Positions 15,508-25,100 of a stretch of 28,108 bases of DNA are shown here, in pieces. Source of the stretch: Leptolinea sp964424035 (GTDB lineage Bacteria > Chloroflexota > Anaerolineae > Anaerolineales > Anaerolineaceae); assembly GCA_964424035.1 (NCBI GenBank), contig CAYRHB010000040.1, positions 1 to 28,108 on the forward strand, in the 5' to 3' direction. The notes under the pieces were generated by a model, which made no database searches, was not told the DNA's origin, and was given only the letters and a program-made list of their open reading frames with translations. Position 1 is the first letter of the stretch. Every line of letters begins with the position of its first letter. Made by a program: the position numbers and the translations under genes.

Positions 15508-18023
15508 ATGCTCCTTCCATCCCCGCTTTTGCAGATACGTAGGATTATATCCACCGTTCTCATCGGCGGATTTATTCTCGCAGCCTGCTCCAATATGCGG
15601 GAAAAAAGCCAGGAAGAACAAATATCACAAGACCATCCGGATGTTCTGGCCAGTTTTTCGGTCGAAATACCGGAACCCCTGCCTGAAGGAACACAGCTCG
15701 CTTTGGAATGGATGGATCCCTTTTCCATTTATGATCTCGATCCGGATTACACTCTGTTGGAATCTTTGGATGACCGTCATTACGGGCTTGATTTCCCCGC
15801 GAAAAAAGGTCAGATACTCCAATACAGATATGTGGCAATCGGAACTGGTAATTTGATCGAATTGGATGTTGAAGGCACTCCCCTGCTTTCACGGTTTTTC
15901 TATATTACCGAGCACACTCAAATACAGGATGTTGTCCTTGGTTTTGCCGGATCAATGAAATCGGAAATTCCTTTTGGTTCAATTGAAGGAATTGTAAGAC
16001 TGAAAGAAAACGGTCACNNNNNNNNNNTTTAATTTTATGTATTGTTATTCATTAATAAAAAGGTTACCCGGGATCTGGTTTTTTAGTATCCTAAGCCGGA
16101 ATTTCCTCAACCACAAATGCCAATGGAATGTTTAGACTTGCCGGCATCCCGACAGGAATCCAGAATATAACCATTTTCAGCCCTGACGGACAGGTTGAAC
16201 CATTCCAGCAACAGGCTGTAGTAGAAGAAAACATCATAACTCCTGTTGAAGTAAACCTGTCCACCCGGGAATTGATTAATGTGACGTTCGTAGTCAAAGT
16301 TCCCCGAAATACACCTCAACAGGCTTCTGTACGGATTTTTGGGAATCTTTCCCAATTGGGGGATAGCTTTGCCGGGTTATTCGGGGGATCAAACATGGTT
16401 CAGAATCTAGCTCCTGTATTGAGCAGGCAATCAAATAGTACCTATCTTTGTGTTGTTCAAGTGCCTGCTGATACAGAATTACGGTATCTTTATTCCCTAG
16501 GTGATTCATTCTGGAACCGGGAACTGGATAAGAACAGTGAATATTTTGAACGAAGCTTATTCATCGGCAAGGAAGACATGGAAATTGAAGACCGGATTGA
16601 AACCTGGAACACAGTGAACCTGGATCCGGTGGATTTCCTATTTGAACCCCCAACCTCTACCCAAAGCTTGGATGCAATTCAAATCCAATTCAATGTATAC
16701 GGCTGGATGGAACCAATGAATATGTGGCCGGTTGGTGATGGGACGTATAAGTTTACCTTGTTCAGTCCTATAAACTTTTCCACACCGGTTGACTATCGTT
16801 TCTGCCGTTCACATATGTGTGGAATGATTGACAAGGAGACTCAATCTTACATACAAACCTCCTTTACCTCAGGTGATAAAGAAATTTCAATCCAGTCTAA
16901 TGGGAAAGACTGGGCTAACTGGATTCCGCTTGAAGAACCCACTGTTGTCACTACCGAAAGTACTGACGCAAGGTATCCAGGATTTAATTCAATTGTTGAA
17001 TTAACTGATTCCTTCCGGCCGGGATGGATGTCCTATATTCCATCCACATTGGACGCTATAACCGGTCTGAATGCCAATACTTTGATTATTCCTGTAACGC
17101 ATACATTTCGTTCCGGGAATCCGGTCTGGCTCGGTTCTGTTCCCGGACGGAATCCTTCCATTACAGAGATCAAAGACATAACCGGTATGGCAAAGACAAG
17201 AGGGTTACAGGTATATCTAATGGCTTCTGTTCAATTCAGCACGGATATTCAAGATTTCTGGCATAGCATGTCCGTCAACCCTGTTGCGTGGAATGAATGG
17301 TTTTCGAGCATCATGGATTTTTATCAATCGACCGCTATTCTGGCTGAATCTGTCCAGGCAGATGGACTGGTCCTAGGAGATGAAGCGGTCTCCTCTGTTA
17401 TTGGAAAAAATGACATAACCTCATCTATAAGAAATAGTTACCCGGATGATTCTTCCGCTTTCTGGAAAAATATCCTATCAAAAACAAAAGATGATTTTCG
17501 TGGGAAGACATTTCTCGCATTGAGTTTTGACGATTATTTAAATTTTGATGATACTTTATTCGAATCAGTTGATGGTATTTACATTTTGAACCTGGGGCGT
17601 GTCTCAGACTCGGAATCCGATATTCAATCATACTCGAATGAAATCGCCAGAAAACTGGATGATATTCTCGGACCCAGACTAGTGGAAACCGGAAAACTTG
17701 TCTGGTTGGGCCTGGATTTTCCATCTGTGAAGTCTGCCTATACTGGTTGTATTGAATTGTCTGGAATTTGCCGTATCCCTTCAGTATTAAACTTTCCTTC
17801 GCCTATCCAGCCTGAACTGGAAACATCTCTGGAGCAACAAGCTTCACTATATAATGCATCTCTCCCTGAAGAAAACCGACGTGCCTGGGTTACAGGAATT
17901 GTTAGCCGTCGATTCTCAGTACAGGGAAATATTCAGGATCAGTCATCTTCCATTCGCGGTAAACCAGCTGCAGATGTAGTATGGTACTGGTTTTCAACCA
18001 TGATGGGAGTACCAACGCAATAA
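15508..18023 (+). CDS. Large lipoprotein with carbohydrate-type beta domains and GH113-like barrel, interrupted
   Basis: The start is a lipoprotein signal with lipobox ILAAC (Cys27). The left piece (to 16017, 170 residues) ends at SIEGIVRLKENGH. The right piece resumes after a TAA at 16092-16094 with AGISSTTNANGMF, the usual continuation of a carboxypeptidase-regulatory-like beta repeat. Next comes a CBM20-like beta region (VTFVVKVPRNTPQQASVRIF), another beta segment, then from about 17020 a barrel: GWMSYIPSTLDAI, a strand-end TLIIPVTHTF, and WNEWFSSIMDFYQSTAILAE, recalling GH113-type glycosidases. Catalysis is unproven. Joined length would be at least 810 residues. It would sit outside the membrane. 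A 10-N gap plus foreign-looking DNA (16018-16094) breaks the frame. The ATG lies 13 bp after nusB. Confidence 0.7.
16018..16094. other. Assembly gap and foreign-looking DNA breaking the lipoprotein gene
   Basis: Ten Ns (16018-16027), then 67 bp that start AT-rich and end at a TAA just before the lipoprotein reading resumes at 16095. This piece carries stops in the gene frame. It shares the octamer AGTATCCT (16085-16092) with the right side of the asp23 gap (14813-14820). Confidence 0.6.
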
Positions 18024-18041
18024 GAAAGACGGGGATTTGCG

Positions 18042-19655
18042 ATGGATCTAAACAGCTTTTCTGGAACACCTAACCTGTTTGGATTGGATTACCTCGGATT
18101 CCGCAATTTACGTGCAATTTTCTGGAACCTCTCTGCTGCTGAACTGGTTGAACAAATCATTCAACGTAAAGAAGGTTTAATCTCCCGAACAGGCGCTATT
18201 GTAGTAAACACTGTACCCAATACCGGTCGATCACCGAATGACAAGTTTTTTGTCCGGTCTGAGGTTACAGAAAATGTCATTGATTGGGGTGATATCAACA
18301 GGGGTTTTGAAAAAGCATCGTTTTGTCGTTTGTTGATGAAATTGCAGGCATACTTCCAGGGTCGCGATGTATTCCTCCAGGACATGGCAGTAGGTGCTGA
18401 TCCTGAAACAGAAACCTATGTCCGCATAATTACGGAAAGAGCCTGGCATAGTCTTGTATCGCAAAACCTGTTCCTGCGTTTGGATGGAGAAAAACTGGCC
18501 GAGTTCTCACCAGCTTTTACTGTCATTGCCGCCCCCGGATTTCAAGCAGACCCGGAAGAAGATGGTGTCAATTCTTCGACCTTTATTGCCATTGATCTTG
18601 AGCGGCGTATGGTCCTCATCGGAGGAACTGCGTATGCAGGTGAGATCAAGAAATCAGTTTTTACCTATCTTAACTACATCCTTCCTCAAAAGAACATATT
18701 GCCCATGCATTGTGCGGCAAATGTCGGTTCTGCGGGAGACACTGCCCTATTTTTTGGTCTTTCCGGAACCGGAAAAACCACGCTCTCTTCAGATGCAGAT
18801 CGAAAACTGGTTGGTGATGATGAACATGGGTGGACAGATCATGGAATTTTTAATTATGAAGGTGGCTGCTATGCAAAAACCATCCGCCTGCGAAAAGAAC
18901 TTGAACCTGTGATCTGGAAAGCAGCCCATCGATTTGGAACTGTACTTGAAAACGTGGTGATGGATCCTTTCAGTCGAAGCATTGACTTCGATAACAGTTT
19001 GCACACAGAGAATACGCGCGCCGCCTACCCCATTGATTATGTAGATAACTACGTTATCTCAGGTTGTGCGGACTCACCCAAACATATATTCTTTCTGTGT
19101 GCCGATGCGTTCGGTGTTTTACCTCCAATTTCCCGTCTTGATCTGAATCAAGCGGTCTATTATTTTCTTTCAGGCTACACCGCAAAAATAGCCGGCACAG
19201 AGAAGGGATTATCAAAAGAGCCATCGGCAACATTTTCCACGTGTTTCGCAGCTCCCTTCCTTCCCCTTAATCCACGGGTTTACGCTGATACCCTGGTGGA
19301 ACTTCTCGTCCGAAATAACTCATCTGTCTGGTTAATCAATACAGGCTGGACAGGTGGAAAATATGGTTATGGGACGCGGATTCCATTAGCGAATACAAGG
19401 GCAATGATCAATGCTGCTATTTCAAATAAGCTTGATACTGTGCCTATGCGCAATGACGAGTGGTTTAATTTGAGATCACCCATTTCCTGCCCGGGAGTTC
19501 CAGATTCCTTACTCATTCCATCCGTGACATGGAAGGACCGTACTTCATTTGATCAAACTGTCAGCCAGTTGATAGAGAAATTCGACCGTAATTTCCAGAA
19601 ATATCGTGATTCTGTTTCCCTGGATATTATTAAAGCCGGTCCCAAAAATTGCTGA
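18042..19655 (+). CDS. pckA: Phosphoenolpyruvate carboxykinase (ATP)
   Basis: Converts oxaloacetate and ATP to phosphoenolpyruvate, CO2 and ADP in gluconeogenesis; in some anaerobes it runs toward CO2 fixation. At 537 residues it has the usual length of the ATP-dependent type. Motifs: GTAYAGEIKKS with the metal-binding lysine, MHCAANV with the metal-binding histidine, P-loop GLSGTGKTT (residues 239-247) and LVGDDEHGW (kinase-2). The start ATG 18042 follows GGGGA at a suitable distance and lies 18 bp after the lipoprotein gene. It converges with the prepilin peptidase gene, the stops 9 bp apart. Confidence 0.96.
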   Translation: MDLNSFSGTPNLFGLDYLGFRNLRAIFWNLSAAELVEQIIQRKEGLISRTGAIVVNTVPNTGRSPNDKFFVRSEVTENVIDWGDINRGFEKASFCRLLMKLQAYFQGRDVFLQDMAVGADPETETYVRIITERAWHSLVSQNLFLRLDGEKLAEFSPAFTVIAAPGFQADPEEDGVNSSTFIAIDLERRMVLIGGTAYAGEIKKSVFTYLNYILPQKNILPMHCAANVGSAGDTALFFGLSGTGKTTLSSDADRKLVGDDEHGWTDHGIFNYEGGCYAKTIRLRKELEPVIWKAAHRFGTVLENVVMDPFSRSIDFDNSLHTENTRAAYPIDYVDNYVISGCADSPKHIFFLCADAFGVLPPISRLDLNQAVYYFLSGYTAKIAGTEKGLSKEPSATFSTCFAAPFLPLNPRVYADTLVELLVRNNSSVWLINTGWTGGKYGYGTRIPLANTRAMINAAISNKLDTVPMRNDEWFNLRSPISCPGVPDSLLIPSVTWKDRTSFDQTVSQLIEKFDRNFQKYRDSVSLDIIKAGPKNC

Positions 19656-19664
19656 CCCGATATA

Positions 19665-20411
19665 TCATAAATAGTAATAAAGGGCGATAATTCCTCCCAG
19701 GATAATAAACGGCCCGTAGGGAATTGCCTGGAAAGCCTGATATTTCTTTTTTACCAGTGTCACAACTATGAAGATTACCGAAACAACTCCCCCGAGAATG
19801 ATCGCCAGGAGCATGGCAGTTAAATTGAATGGGAAACCGGTCAATAAACCGATCACTCCTGCGAGATGAACATCTCCAAATCCCAGCGCTTCTTCTTCTA
19901 CAGGTTCCTCCCGATTTCGTGATAAGCGCCTTGCAAACAATCTACCAAAGAAATACAGGGCAAGAAATAATAAAAACCCAGAAATTCCACCCAGAATTGT
20001 TTTATTAAGACCGTGGATGAACCATCCTGCGAAAAAAGCAATGATATATCCGGCAACACTCACCTGCTCTAATATGATTCTGTATTCAAGGTCCGTAATG
20101 ATCATCACAGAGAACACCACCAGTAAGATTTCACCAGCCCAGAATGGTAAATTGCCGGGTGGAAAAAGCCACATCAATCCAGCCAGAATGATCTCACTGA
20201 CAAGCACTATCCAATAGCGCAACGCGTTCTTCTTTCTACAGACAGAACATGGTTTTCCGGCAAGGAATTCGTTCAGGCTTCGGAACTCTCCGCAATCCAG
20301 ACAGACAGGTGCAGTGAAATGTCGATTCCTTGGTAATACATCGGAAAGATAATTGATCATTACACCCGTCACAAGGCCACAAAACAACGCAAGGATGAAC
20401 TGGCTCGACAT
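19665..20411 (-). CDS. Type IV prepilin peptidase (A24A)
   Basis: A membrane aspartic protease that cleaves the leader of type IV pilins or type II secretion pseudopilins and often N-methylates the new end. The 248 residues include the cytoplasmic zinc loop with four cysteines (Cys37, 40, 55, 58), about eight membrane segments, and both catalytic aspartates, Asp107 in IITDLEYR and Asp180 in GFGDVHLAG. The conserved N-terminal half indicates the bifunctional PilD type rather than the short archaeal type. No pilus genes are adjacent. It is divergent from the helicase gene across 48 bp, a shared promoter region. Confidence 0.92.
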   Translation of the reverse strand: MSSQFILALFCGLVTGVMINYLSDVLPRNRHFTAPVCLDCGEFRSLNEFLAGKPCSVCRKKNALRYWIVLVSEIILAGLMWLFPPGNLPFWAGEILLVVFSVMIITDLEYRIILEQVSVAGYIIAFFAGWFIHGLNKTILGGISGFLLFLALYFFGRLFARRLSRNREEPVEEEALGFGDVHLAGVIGLLTGFPFNLTAMLLAIILGGVVSVIFIVVTLVKKKYQAFQAIPYGPFIILGGIIALYYYL

Positions 20412-20459
20412 GAATGCTTCCCTTGTAGTATGATAATAGAATAAATTTCCGAAAAAACT

Positions 20460-22988
20460 ATGTCAAATCAAAGTATATCAAATCTCAATTCCGTTGTCCG
20501 GAATTGGTTTCACTCCAAAGAATTTGCTGAAAATATTCAGTTTTCTACGGACCTATCATCATCATCCGGTGAATACTGCGATTTTCCTTCGGACCTTTCC
20601 ACACCACTTGCAGACCGGTTGAGGGATATGGGTATTACCCGGCTGTACTCCCATCAATACCGCAGTTATTTGTCTGCCAAGGATCGGGAAAATTTTGCCA
20701 TAACTACGGGAACAGCCAGCGGGAAGACTCTTTGCTATAACCTCCCCATTATTGACCACTTAATAAAAGTCCCCATTTCACGTGCTCTGTACCTTTTTCC
20801 TACCAAATCGCTGACGTATGACCAAAATGAGAAATTGAGGGAATTGACGATGTTTAAAGATACCGGCAATCAAAATATTCAGGTGCCGGTATGTGTTTAT
20901 GATGGTGACACACCCAACCATAAACGTCAGCTTATTCGTCAATCAGCCCGCTGTCTGTTGTCAAATCCGGATATGTTGCACACTGCCATACTTCCACACC
21001 ACACATTATGGGAAGAATTCTTCCGCAATCTGGATTTTGTTGTCATTGACGAAATCCATACATACCGGGGAGTATTTGGATCACATGTCACTAATGTGAT
21101 CCGCCGACTAAGACGAATTGCGGGTTTTTACGGCAGCAATCCACAATTTTTCCTTACGTCGGCAACGATCGGTAATCCTGAGGAACACGGAAAAGCCCTT
21201 ACCGGTCTTCCGCTAACTCTGATTGATAATGATGGATCTCCGCACGGACCAAAAACAACCATCTTTTACAACCCTCCCATTATTCATAAAGAAACAGGCA
21301 TCCGTAAAAGTGCCTCTGCTGAGATAATACGACTCGCAGGGTCACTGCTTGATAGGCAAATCCAGGTTTTGATATTCGGGCGATCCCGACGAGGCGTTGA
21401 AATGCTATTGCGCCAACTCCGGCTTCAGCAAAATGATGATGCTAGCCGGTATCATGCCTACCGTTCAGGATATCTGCCAGCAGACCGACGGAGAATTGAA
21501 GCGGATCTTCGCTCAGGCAAACTACAGGCTGTCACAGCCACAAATGCACTTGAATTAGGCATCGATATTGGTGGCGTGGATGCAGTTCTCATGACCGGGT
21601 ATCCCGGTAGCATCTCGGGGCTCCGACAGCAGGCAGGCCGGGCTGGCCGGAAATTAGCCCCGTCTGTCGCCGTACTGGTTGCCACCGGAAATCCCATTGA
21701 CCAATACCTCATGCATCATCCGGATTTTCTCACCGGACATTCACCCGAATCCGCGCTCATAGACCCGGACCATCCGGTGATTCTGCTTGGACATATCCAA
21801 TGTGCCGCGTTTGAACTTCCGTTTTCTGAAGATGAAGCTTTCGGATCTCTAAATATCAGTGATCTGAAGGAGTATCTGCAATTCCTGGAGGAATCCGGCC
21901 AGTTAAACCATTCAGACGGACGTTATTTCTGGACAGATACCGCCTACCCTGCCAGTCAACTCTCCCTGCGGAGTTCTGATTCGCGATCAGTAAACTTGGT
22001 TTTGGATAAAAACCAGCAAACCATCGGTGAGGTCGATTATTTAAGCGCACTTTGGATGGTCCATCCACATGCAATCTATCTTCACGAAGGAAATTCCTAT
22101 TTTGTGAAAGAATTGGATATTGAAAAATCCGCTGCTGTTTTATCACCGGTTGATGAAGACTATTACACAGAGCCTGTCCGAAAAGTAACATTATCCAAAA
22201 TCAATGAACAGGAAGCCGAGTATTTCCCCGGTTCAAAAATTACTTTCGGTGAAATAAATGTCACAACCGATATTACCGGTTTTCGAAAAATACTCTGGAA
22301 TACCCGCGAAATCTTGTCTGTTGAACCGTTATCAATGCCTTCCAACTCAATGCGAACAACAGCCTACTGGATATCCATAAGTGATACCGCAGTGAATGCC
22401 CTACGGGAACAATTGCTCTGGAAAAATGATCCAAATGATTACGGTAATAACTGGGAAAAGATACGACTGGCTGTCAGACAACGCGATCAGTTTCGATGTC
22501 AGGTATGCGGTATCCCGGAAACCGGGAAGTCGCATCATGTGCACCATAAAAATCCATTGAGGAATTATGTTTGCCTGGATGAAGCCAACCGAATGGAAAA
22601 CTTAATCACATTATGTTCAAACTGCCATCAACTCGCTGAAAGCAATGTTAAGATCCGCAGTGGCCTGGCAGGTCTTGGATATGCCATTGGGCAACTTGCT
22701 CCGTTATTTTTAATGTGTGATTCCTCTGATATCGGTTCCCTGTCAGATCCTGCCTGTTCGATTGCAGATGGTAGACCGGCCGTGGTTATATATGACCAGG
22801 TAAATGCCGGGATTGGATTAAGCAGAAAATGCTTTGATCTTCATTCTGAAATTCTATCCAGTGTAAAAGATCTGATCGCCAATTGCAGCTGTCCTGATGG
22901 TTGTCCATCCTGTGTCGGACCTGGAGGAATTAATGGAGCCGGTGGGAAACAGGAAACACTGGCTATTCTGAATCAGATCTCCGAATAA
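20460..22988 (+). CDS. MrfA/YprA-like DEAD/DEAH helicase with HNH nuclease insert
   Basis: An 842-residue superfamily 2 helicase. Motifs: Q-like LYSHQ (63-66), Walker A GTASGKT (84-90), DEIH (197-200), SAT (234-236), and motifs V and VI as ALELGIDIGG and QQAGRAGR. The C-terminal zinc site is CSCPDGCPSC (Cys809, 811, 815, 818), typical of MrfA, the Bacillus mitomycin-repair helicase of about 750 residues. Between them, residues about 663-725 form an HNH nuclease domain: CQVC (680, 683), HHVHHKN (692-698), an Asn in ENLITLC, and CSNCH (719-723), so metal-binding cysteines and active-site histidines are present. The next gene, 3 bp on, is the MrfB-like exonuclease, supporting a DNA repair role. 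Confidence 0.88.
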   Translation: MSNQSISNLNSVVRNWFHSKEFAENIQFSTDLSSSSGEYCDFPSDLSTPLADRLRDMGITRLYSHQYRSYLSAKDRENFAITTGTASGKTLCYNLPIIDHLIKVPISRALYLFPTKSLTYDQNEKLRELTMFKDTGNQNIQVPVCVYDGDTPNHKRQLIRQSARCLLSNPDMLHTAILPHHTLWEEFFRNLDFVVIDEIHTYRGVFGSHVTNVIRRLRRIAGFYGSNPQFFLTSATIGNPEEHGKALTGLPLTLIDNDGSPHGPKTTIFYNPPIIHKETGIRKSASAEIIRLAGSLLDRQIQVLIFGRSRRGVEMLLRQLRLQQNDDASRYHAYRSGYLPADRRRIEADLRSGKLQAVTATNALELGIDIGGVDAVLMTGYPGSISGLRQQAGRAGRKLAPSVAVLVATGNPIDQYLMHHPDFLTGHSPESALIDPDHPVILLGHIQCAAFELPFSEDEAFGSLNISDLKEYLQFLEESGQLNHSDGRYFWTDTAYPASQLSLRSSDSRSVNLVLDKNQQTIGEVDYLSALWMVHPHAIYLHEGNSYFVKELDIEKSAAVLSPVDEDYYTEPVRKVTLSKINEQEAEYFPGSKITFGEINVTTDITGFRKILWNTREILSVEPLSMPSNSMRTTAYWISISDTAVNALREQLLWKNDPNDYGNNWEKIRLAVRQRDQFRCQVCGIPETGKSHHVHHKNPLRNYVCLDEANRMENLITLCSNCHQLAESNVKIRSGLAGLGYAIGQLAPLFLMCDSSDIGSLSDPACSIADGRPAVVIYDQVNAGIGLSRKCFDLHSEILSSVKDLIANCSCPDGCPSCVGPGGINGAGGKQETLAILNQISE

Positions 22989-22991
22989 AGA

Positions 22992-24242
22992 ATGTCTGAC
23001 ATACACGAATCCCTTTCTGATAAATTGCGTTCGTTGGGAGTCCAAACAGGTCCCAGGAACATATCCCCACCCGTCAAAAAGCATGTGGATATAGAAGATG
23101 TGGTTTCCGGGACTTTCATGGAAACAAATTTCGGTCCAATTTTTTGTTCCGAATCAAAATCCGGTAATGTCTATACGCATGGCAGCGTTCAGTTTATTTC
23201 AGAACCAATTCACCGGGAGTTGGTTCGCTGGGCTGATCCCACCTTTTCCAACGATTCCATCGATCTTGAATCAATCCTTTTTTTAGATACAGAAACAACC
23301 GGGCTATCAGGCGGGACTGGAACAATCCCTTTCATGGTTGGGATTGGTCGTTTTGTCGGAAACGAATTCGTAACATTCCAGACATTTCTTCGAAATCCGG
23401 CTGAAGAGAGGGCACAACTCGATCTACTCAATCGGTTCTTTGACAATGCAAAGGTCATTGCCACATATAACGGGAAATCATTTGATATCCCCATTCTTAA
23501 TACACGATATGTATTAAACGGCTTACCCTCCCCTTTCAAAAATCTAGGCCATGTTGATCTATTATCCCTCTCCAGACGTCTGTGGAAGCGTCGGTTGGAA
23601 AACCGTACACTAAAAGATATTGAGACAGAAATTTTGAATTTTGAACGAAACCAGATGGAAGTACCCGGTTGGGAAGTTCCTATTTTGTATTTCAATTATT
23701 TACGCACCGGTGATCCGGCTCCCATGGCGGGTGTTTTTTATCATAACGCGGTGGATGTGCAATCTCTGGCAGCATTATTACTCTATATGAATAGAATGGT
23801 TGTGCAACCCGAATCGAATCCTGAACTTCTGCCGGTTGATCTGCTCAGCCTGGCTATTCAATTTGAATCCACGGGTGAAAATGTAAGAGCCATCGCCTTA
23901 TACGAACAGCTTTTATCATCTGAATTGCTTGAACCACATGCGACAGAATTAAGGCTCCGATATGCCCGCATTTTAAAAAGAAATGGTGATTATATAAAAA
24001 CTGTAAGCGTTCTGGATTCAGAACACCAGGAAATGGATATTCAGAGAATAATCCAGCTTGCAAAAGTTCTAGAGCATCAACAAAAAGACATTTATACAGC
24101 CCTTGAATGGACAGAAAAAGCCCTTCATATACTGGAAGAAAACTCTCAAGAACAACTATCCAGCCAACCGGTCAAAAACGATCTCCTGAAAAGGCGGGAT
24201 CGTCTTGTCCGGAAGATCGGAAGCTCCAATGCACAAACTTAA
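22992..24242 (+). CDS. MrfB/YprB-like DEDD exonuclease with TPR tail
   Basis: A 416-residue RNase H-fold 3'-5' exonuclease. The catalytic acids are Asp99 and Glu101 (FLDTETTG), Asp165 (NGKSFDIP) and the pair His251 / Asp255 (YHNAVDV). Residues about 285-400 are helical TPR-like repeats (ENVRAIALYEQLLSSELL and following). Length and layout match Bacillus MrfB (YprB), which acts with the helicase MrfA in a mitomycin C repair pathway separate from UvrABC. The gene starts 3 bp after the helicase stop and its 3' end overlaps the next gene by 14 bp. Confidence 0.88.
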   Translation: MSDIHESLSDKLRSLGVQTGPRNISPPVKKHVDIEDVVSGTFMETNFGPIFCSESKSGNVYTHGSVQFISEPIHRELVRWADPTFSNDSIDLESILFLDTETTGLSGGTGTIPFMVGIGRFVGNEFVTFQTFLRNPAEERAQLDLLNRFFDNAKVIATYNGKSFDIPILNTRYVLNGLPSPFKNLGHVDLLSLSRRLWKRRLENRTLKDIETEILNFERNQMEVPGWEVPILYFNYLRTGDPAPMAGVFYHNAVDVQSLAALLLYMNRMVVQPESNPELLPVDLLSLAIQFESTGENVRAIALYEQLLSSELLEPHATELRLRYARILKRNGDYIKTVSVLDSEHQEMDIQRIIQLAKVLEHQQKDIYTALEWTEKALHILEENSQEQLSSQPVKNDLLKRRDRLVRKIGSSNAQT

Positions 24243-24822
24243 CAAAAATCCGGATAGCGCAGAAAAATGGAATGAAAGGTATCGTACTGATACCCGGTTT
24301 TCGGATGCCCCGGTCAGAAGCCTGGTCAGATTGAATTCAAACCTGCTTCCATCCTCCGGGCGAGCGCTGGAAATCGCCGGTGGATTGGGAAAAACAACCG
24401 ATTTTTTGCAGCGCTCAGGTTTGGATGTTGTTGAATTGGATATATCTCTTACTGCTCTTAAGCACGCCCAAAGCGTAAACTCTCTGCCAAATTACATTGT
24501 TGCCGATGTACGCCATTTTCCTTTGGTGTCAGTCCAATTTGATGTGATATGCAATTTCTATTTCCTGGACAGGGATATTTTCCAACTCATTGATAGATAT
24601 TTATTGCCGGGTGGATTGTTATTTTTTGAAACGATGACCATCGAGATGCAAACGATCAAGCCGGATATGCCCAGTGAAAAATTATTGCAACCCGGGGAAT
24701 TGCGGTCTGTGTTCAACTTTTATAAATTTTTATATTACTTTGAGGGTTGGACTGACTCTGACCATGGAAAAAAGAAAGCCATTGCGCAATTGATTGCCAG
24801 AAAACCAGACCACTCTGTATAA
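24229..24822 (+). CDS. Class I SAM-dependent methyltransferase
   Basis: A 197-residue small-molecule-type methyltransferase. The start resembles tellurite-resistance/thiopurine-type enzymes (KWNERYRTDTRFSDAP). SAM motif I is ALEIAGGLGKTTDFL, where the usual Gly-x-Gly-x-Gly is LEIAGGLG; motif II is VVELDIS; DVRHFPL binds the adenine side; and LLPGGLLFFETMT is the post-motif III strand. ATG 24229 has GGAAG upstream; the track-extended TTG at 24205 is less likely. It overlaps the exonuclease end by 14 bp, so it belongs to the same operon. The substrate is unknown. Confidence 0.82.
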   Translation: MHKLNKNPDSAEKWNERYRTDTRFSDAPVRSLVRLNSNLLPSSGRALEIAGGLGKTTDFLQRSGLDVVELDISLTALKHAQSVNSLPNYIVADVRHFPLVSVQFDVICNFYFLDRDIFQLIDRYLLPGGLLFFETMTIEMQTIKPDMPSEKLLQPGELRSVFNFYKFLYYFEGWTDSDHGKKKAIAQLIARKPDHSV

Positions 24823-24829
24823 TGAATTT

Positions 24830-25075
24830 ATGAAAAAACAATGGGTGCAAATATACTCAGCGTACGGTCAATTGGATGCAGCCATGCTGGTAGATTTTCT
24901 GCTGGCTAATGGAATTGAGGCCACATCCATACAGGAAAGTCTTGGAACCACATATGGTTTGACAATCGGCCCTCTTGGAGAAGCCAAGATTTTTGTCCCA
25001 GCCGATCAGCAAGAAATGGCTGAATCGCTGATCAGAGAAATGGAAGAAGGAAAATTGGAAATGGGAGATGACTGA
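24830..25075 (+). CDS. DUF2007-family small protein
   Basis: An 81-residue protein with the ferredoxin-like pattern of the DUF2007 (putative signal-transducing protein) family: WVQIYSAYGQLDAAMLVDFL, then LANGIEATSI, a Gly-rich turn, and KIFVPADQQEMAESLI, the usual closing strand and helix. The end is acidic. ATG 24830 is 8 bp after the methyltransferase stop; the longer frame from TTG 24794 would overlap that gene and add residues not typical of the family. No clear ribosome site is seen. The function of the family is unknown. Confidence 0.75.
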   Translation: MKKQWVQIYSAYGQLDAAMLVDFLLANGIEATSIQESLGTTYGLTIGPLGEAKIFVPADQQEMAESLIREMEEGKLEMGDD

Positions 25076-25100
25076 TCTCTCAAAACTGTATATTGATTTG

